Assembly (NCBI GenBank): GCA_030043575.1
Contig: JASHXK010000243.1
Span: 1-16,372 of the forward strand
Origin: Terriglobales bacterium
GTDB taxonomy: Bacteria; Acidobacteriota; Terriglobia; Terriglobales; Acidobacteriaceae
Direction: 5' to 3'
Length of the DNA: 16,372 bases
Shown: positions 15,650 through 16,372 of the stretch, in pieces
How the letters are laid out: the number at the start of each line of letters is the position of its first letter
Position numbering within the stretch: position 1 is the first letter of the stretch
The notes under the pieces: generated by a model
Told to the model about the DNA's origin: nothing
Seen by the model: the letters and a program-made list of their open reading frames with translations, nothing else
The model's database searches: none
Made by a program: the position numbers and the translations under genes

Positions 15650-15684
15650 TACGAATGCTTTCCTTTCATCTGGCCGTATAACGC
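15650..15684. repeat. Right copy of the 35-bp direct repeat
   Basis: This is the second copy of the 14340-14374 repeat, differing at two positions (15652 and 15679). It starts 47 bases upstream of the membrane-protein start and ends 56 bases before the tyrosine recombinase start. A TTGACA lies at 15639-15644 and TATAAC at 15677-15682, but their 32-base spacing is too wide for one promoter. Confidence 0.85.
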
Positions 15685-15740
15685 CCGATGCGCCATCGTG
15701 CGGAAGTAGGCTCTCGCCAGCTGCGATGGAGGCGGCTGGA

Positions 15741-16372
15741 ATGAGCAGACAAAGCAAGCTGAAATACCCAAGACCAAAGCGGCCCAAGACAAGACTCGGT
15801 CTTCCTGATCTGGGTCACAGCAAATCGGCGGTCCTGGATAGCCTTCGCTCACCCGAGTCTAAGCGTGGCTACCGACACGCCATCGATGAGTTTATTCAGT
15901 GGTACTGCTCCGAGCCGCGACTGTCGTTCAACAAGGTTGTGGTCACCCGCTACCGCATATTCCTTGAGAATCGGCAACTCGCGGCGGGAACGATCAACGG
16001 AAGACTTGCCGCTGTACGCCGGCTCGCCTACGAGGCCGCAGACGCTGGTTTGCTTAGCCCGGAACTCGCCGACGGCATCCGGCGTGTGAAAGGTGCCAAG
16101 AGGCTGGGTGTAAGGCTTGGGAACTGGCTCACAGCAGAGGAAGCCCGTCGCTTCAGGCAGTCGCCAGCTGCGGACACCCTCAAAGGAAAGCGGGATCAGG
16201 CGATTCTCGCCGTCTTGCTTGGCTGCGGCCTCCGACGCCGCGAGTTGGCTGATCTTGACTTCAGGCATTTGCAGCAGCGCGAGGAACATTGGGCCATCAT
16301 TGATCTGGTCGGTAAACGTGGCCACATACGAACCGTGCCTGTGCCCGACTGGGTGAAAGTGAGGATCGACGA
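15741..16372 (+). CDS. Tyrosine recombinase/integrase, 3' end outside window
   Basis: An uninterrupted frame of 210 codons runs from the ATG at 15741 off the window edge. GGAGG (15728-15732) sits eight bases before this ATG, which favours it over the in-frame ATG at 15726. After a basic N-terminus, residues about 28-115 match the SAM-like core-binding domain (GYRHAIDEFIQWY, INGRLAAVRRLAYEA). The catalytic domain opens at WLTAEEARRF. The first catalytic Arg is R165 in LLGCGLRRRELADL and the beta-hairpin Lys is K192 in LVGKRGHIRTVPVP. The HxxR box and nucleophilic Tyr lie beyond the window, so completeness cannot be judged. It would act by XerC/D-like strand exchange at specific sites; the direct repeats next to it are candidates. 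The antisense frame 15849-16325 is a shadow. Confidence 0.92.
   Translation, partial: MSRQSKLKYPRPKRPKTRLGLPDLGHSKSAVLDSLRSPESKRGYRHAIDEFIQWYCSEPRLSFNKVVVTRYRIFLENRQLAAGTINGRLAAVRRLAYEAADAGLLSPELADGIRRVKGAKRLGVRLGNWLTAEEARRFRQSPAADTLKGKRDQAILAVLLGCGLRRRELADLDFRHLQQREEHWAIIDLVGKRGHIRTVPVPDWVKVRID

Noticed and set aside
15639..15682. TTGACA plus TATAAC as promoter of the recombinase gene
   Set aside because: The two boxes are 32 bases apart, far beyond the usual 16-18.
14340..15684. Repeats as integron attC sites
   Set aside because: Sequences around GCGTTATAC/GTATAAC do not fit GTTRRRY or RYYYAAC, and no folded attC structure pairs with the repeats.
15849..16325. Minus-strand frame of 158 residues at the right end
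   Set aside because: It is antisense to the tyrosine recombinase, whose motifs and ribosome binding site are clear on plus.
1..16372. CRISPR array, tRNA or rRNA genes
   Set aside because: No regularly spaced repeats, cloverleaf with CCA-type end or conserved rRNA segments were found on reading either strand.

Overview
The window looks like part of an Acidobacteriota chromosome of moderately high GC. This is inferred from gene content: a Hanks-type kinase fused to a PD40/TolB-like propeller, a remnant of an ADOP/MacB-type permease, a multihaem c-type lipoprotein, stand-alone receiver proteins and a tyrosine recombinase. No rRNA, tRNA or marker gene is present, so the phylum call is not proven.

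Layout. Bases 1-571 hold no convincing gene but contain nested inverted repeats. A small secreted or lipid-anchored protein of unknown function (572-1219, minus) and the C-terminal stub of an ABC-type permease (1321-1620, minus) follow, then a 600-base stretch of apparent gene debris. Next comes a signalling block on the minus strand: receiver-only response regulator (4229-3795), Crp/Fnr-type regulator (3665-2973) and a second receiver-only protein (2646-2242). Divergent from it is a large oxidoreductase (4803-6476, plus) that joins a cyclic-nucleotide-binding-like domain, a one-cysteine thioredoxin-like domain and a TrxR-like FAD/NAD(P)H module lacking the CxxC redox pair. Downstream lies a decayed second copy of the 2242-2646 receiver gene, frameshifted and with the phosphoacceptor Asp changed to His.

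The middle holds a small overlapping pair on the plus strand (a 68-aa protein and a shortened MNT-type nucleotidyltransferase) and a SAM methyltransferase. The methyltransferase runs convergently into the 3' end of a 925-aa hexahaem lipoprotein cytochrome. Upstream of the cytochrome, on the same strand, is an 898-aa transmembrane Ser/Thr kinase with a beta-propeller sensor half.

The right end carries a polytopic membrane protein gene bracketed by two 35-base direct repeats (33/35 identical, 1,310 bases apart). The inner repeat lies 56 bases before a tyrosine recombinase gene that starts at 15741 and leaves the window still open.

The main theme is sensing and redox: two orphan receivers, a Crp-like regulator, a cNMP-domain redox enzyme, a receptor kinase and a periplasmic or surface cytochrome. 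Gene decay and mobility are superimposed: permease stub, receiver pseudogene, shortened nucleotidyltransferase and recombinase with repeats. The most interesting leads are the repeat-flanked membrane gene beside the recombinase, the CxxC-less cNMP-reductase fusion opposite the regulator cluster, and the receiver duplication with a dead copy.
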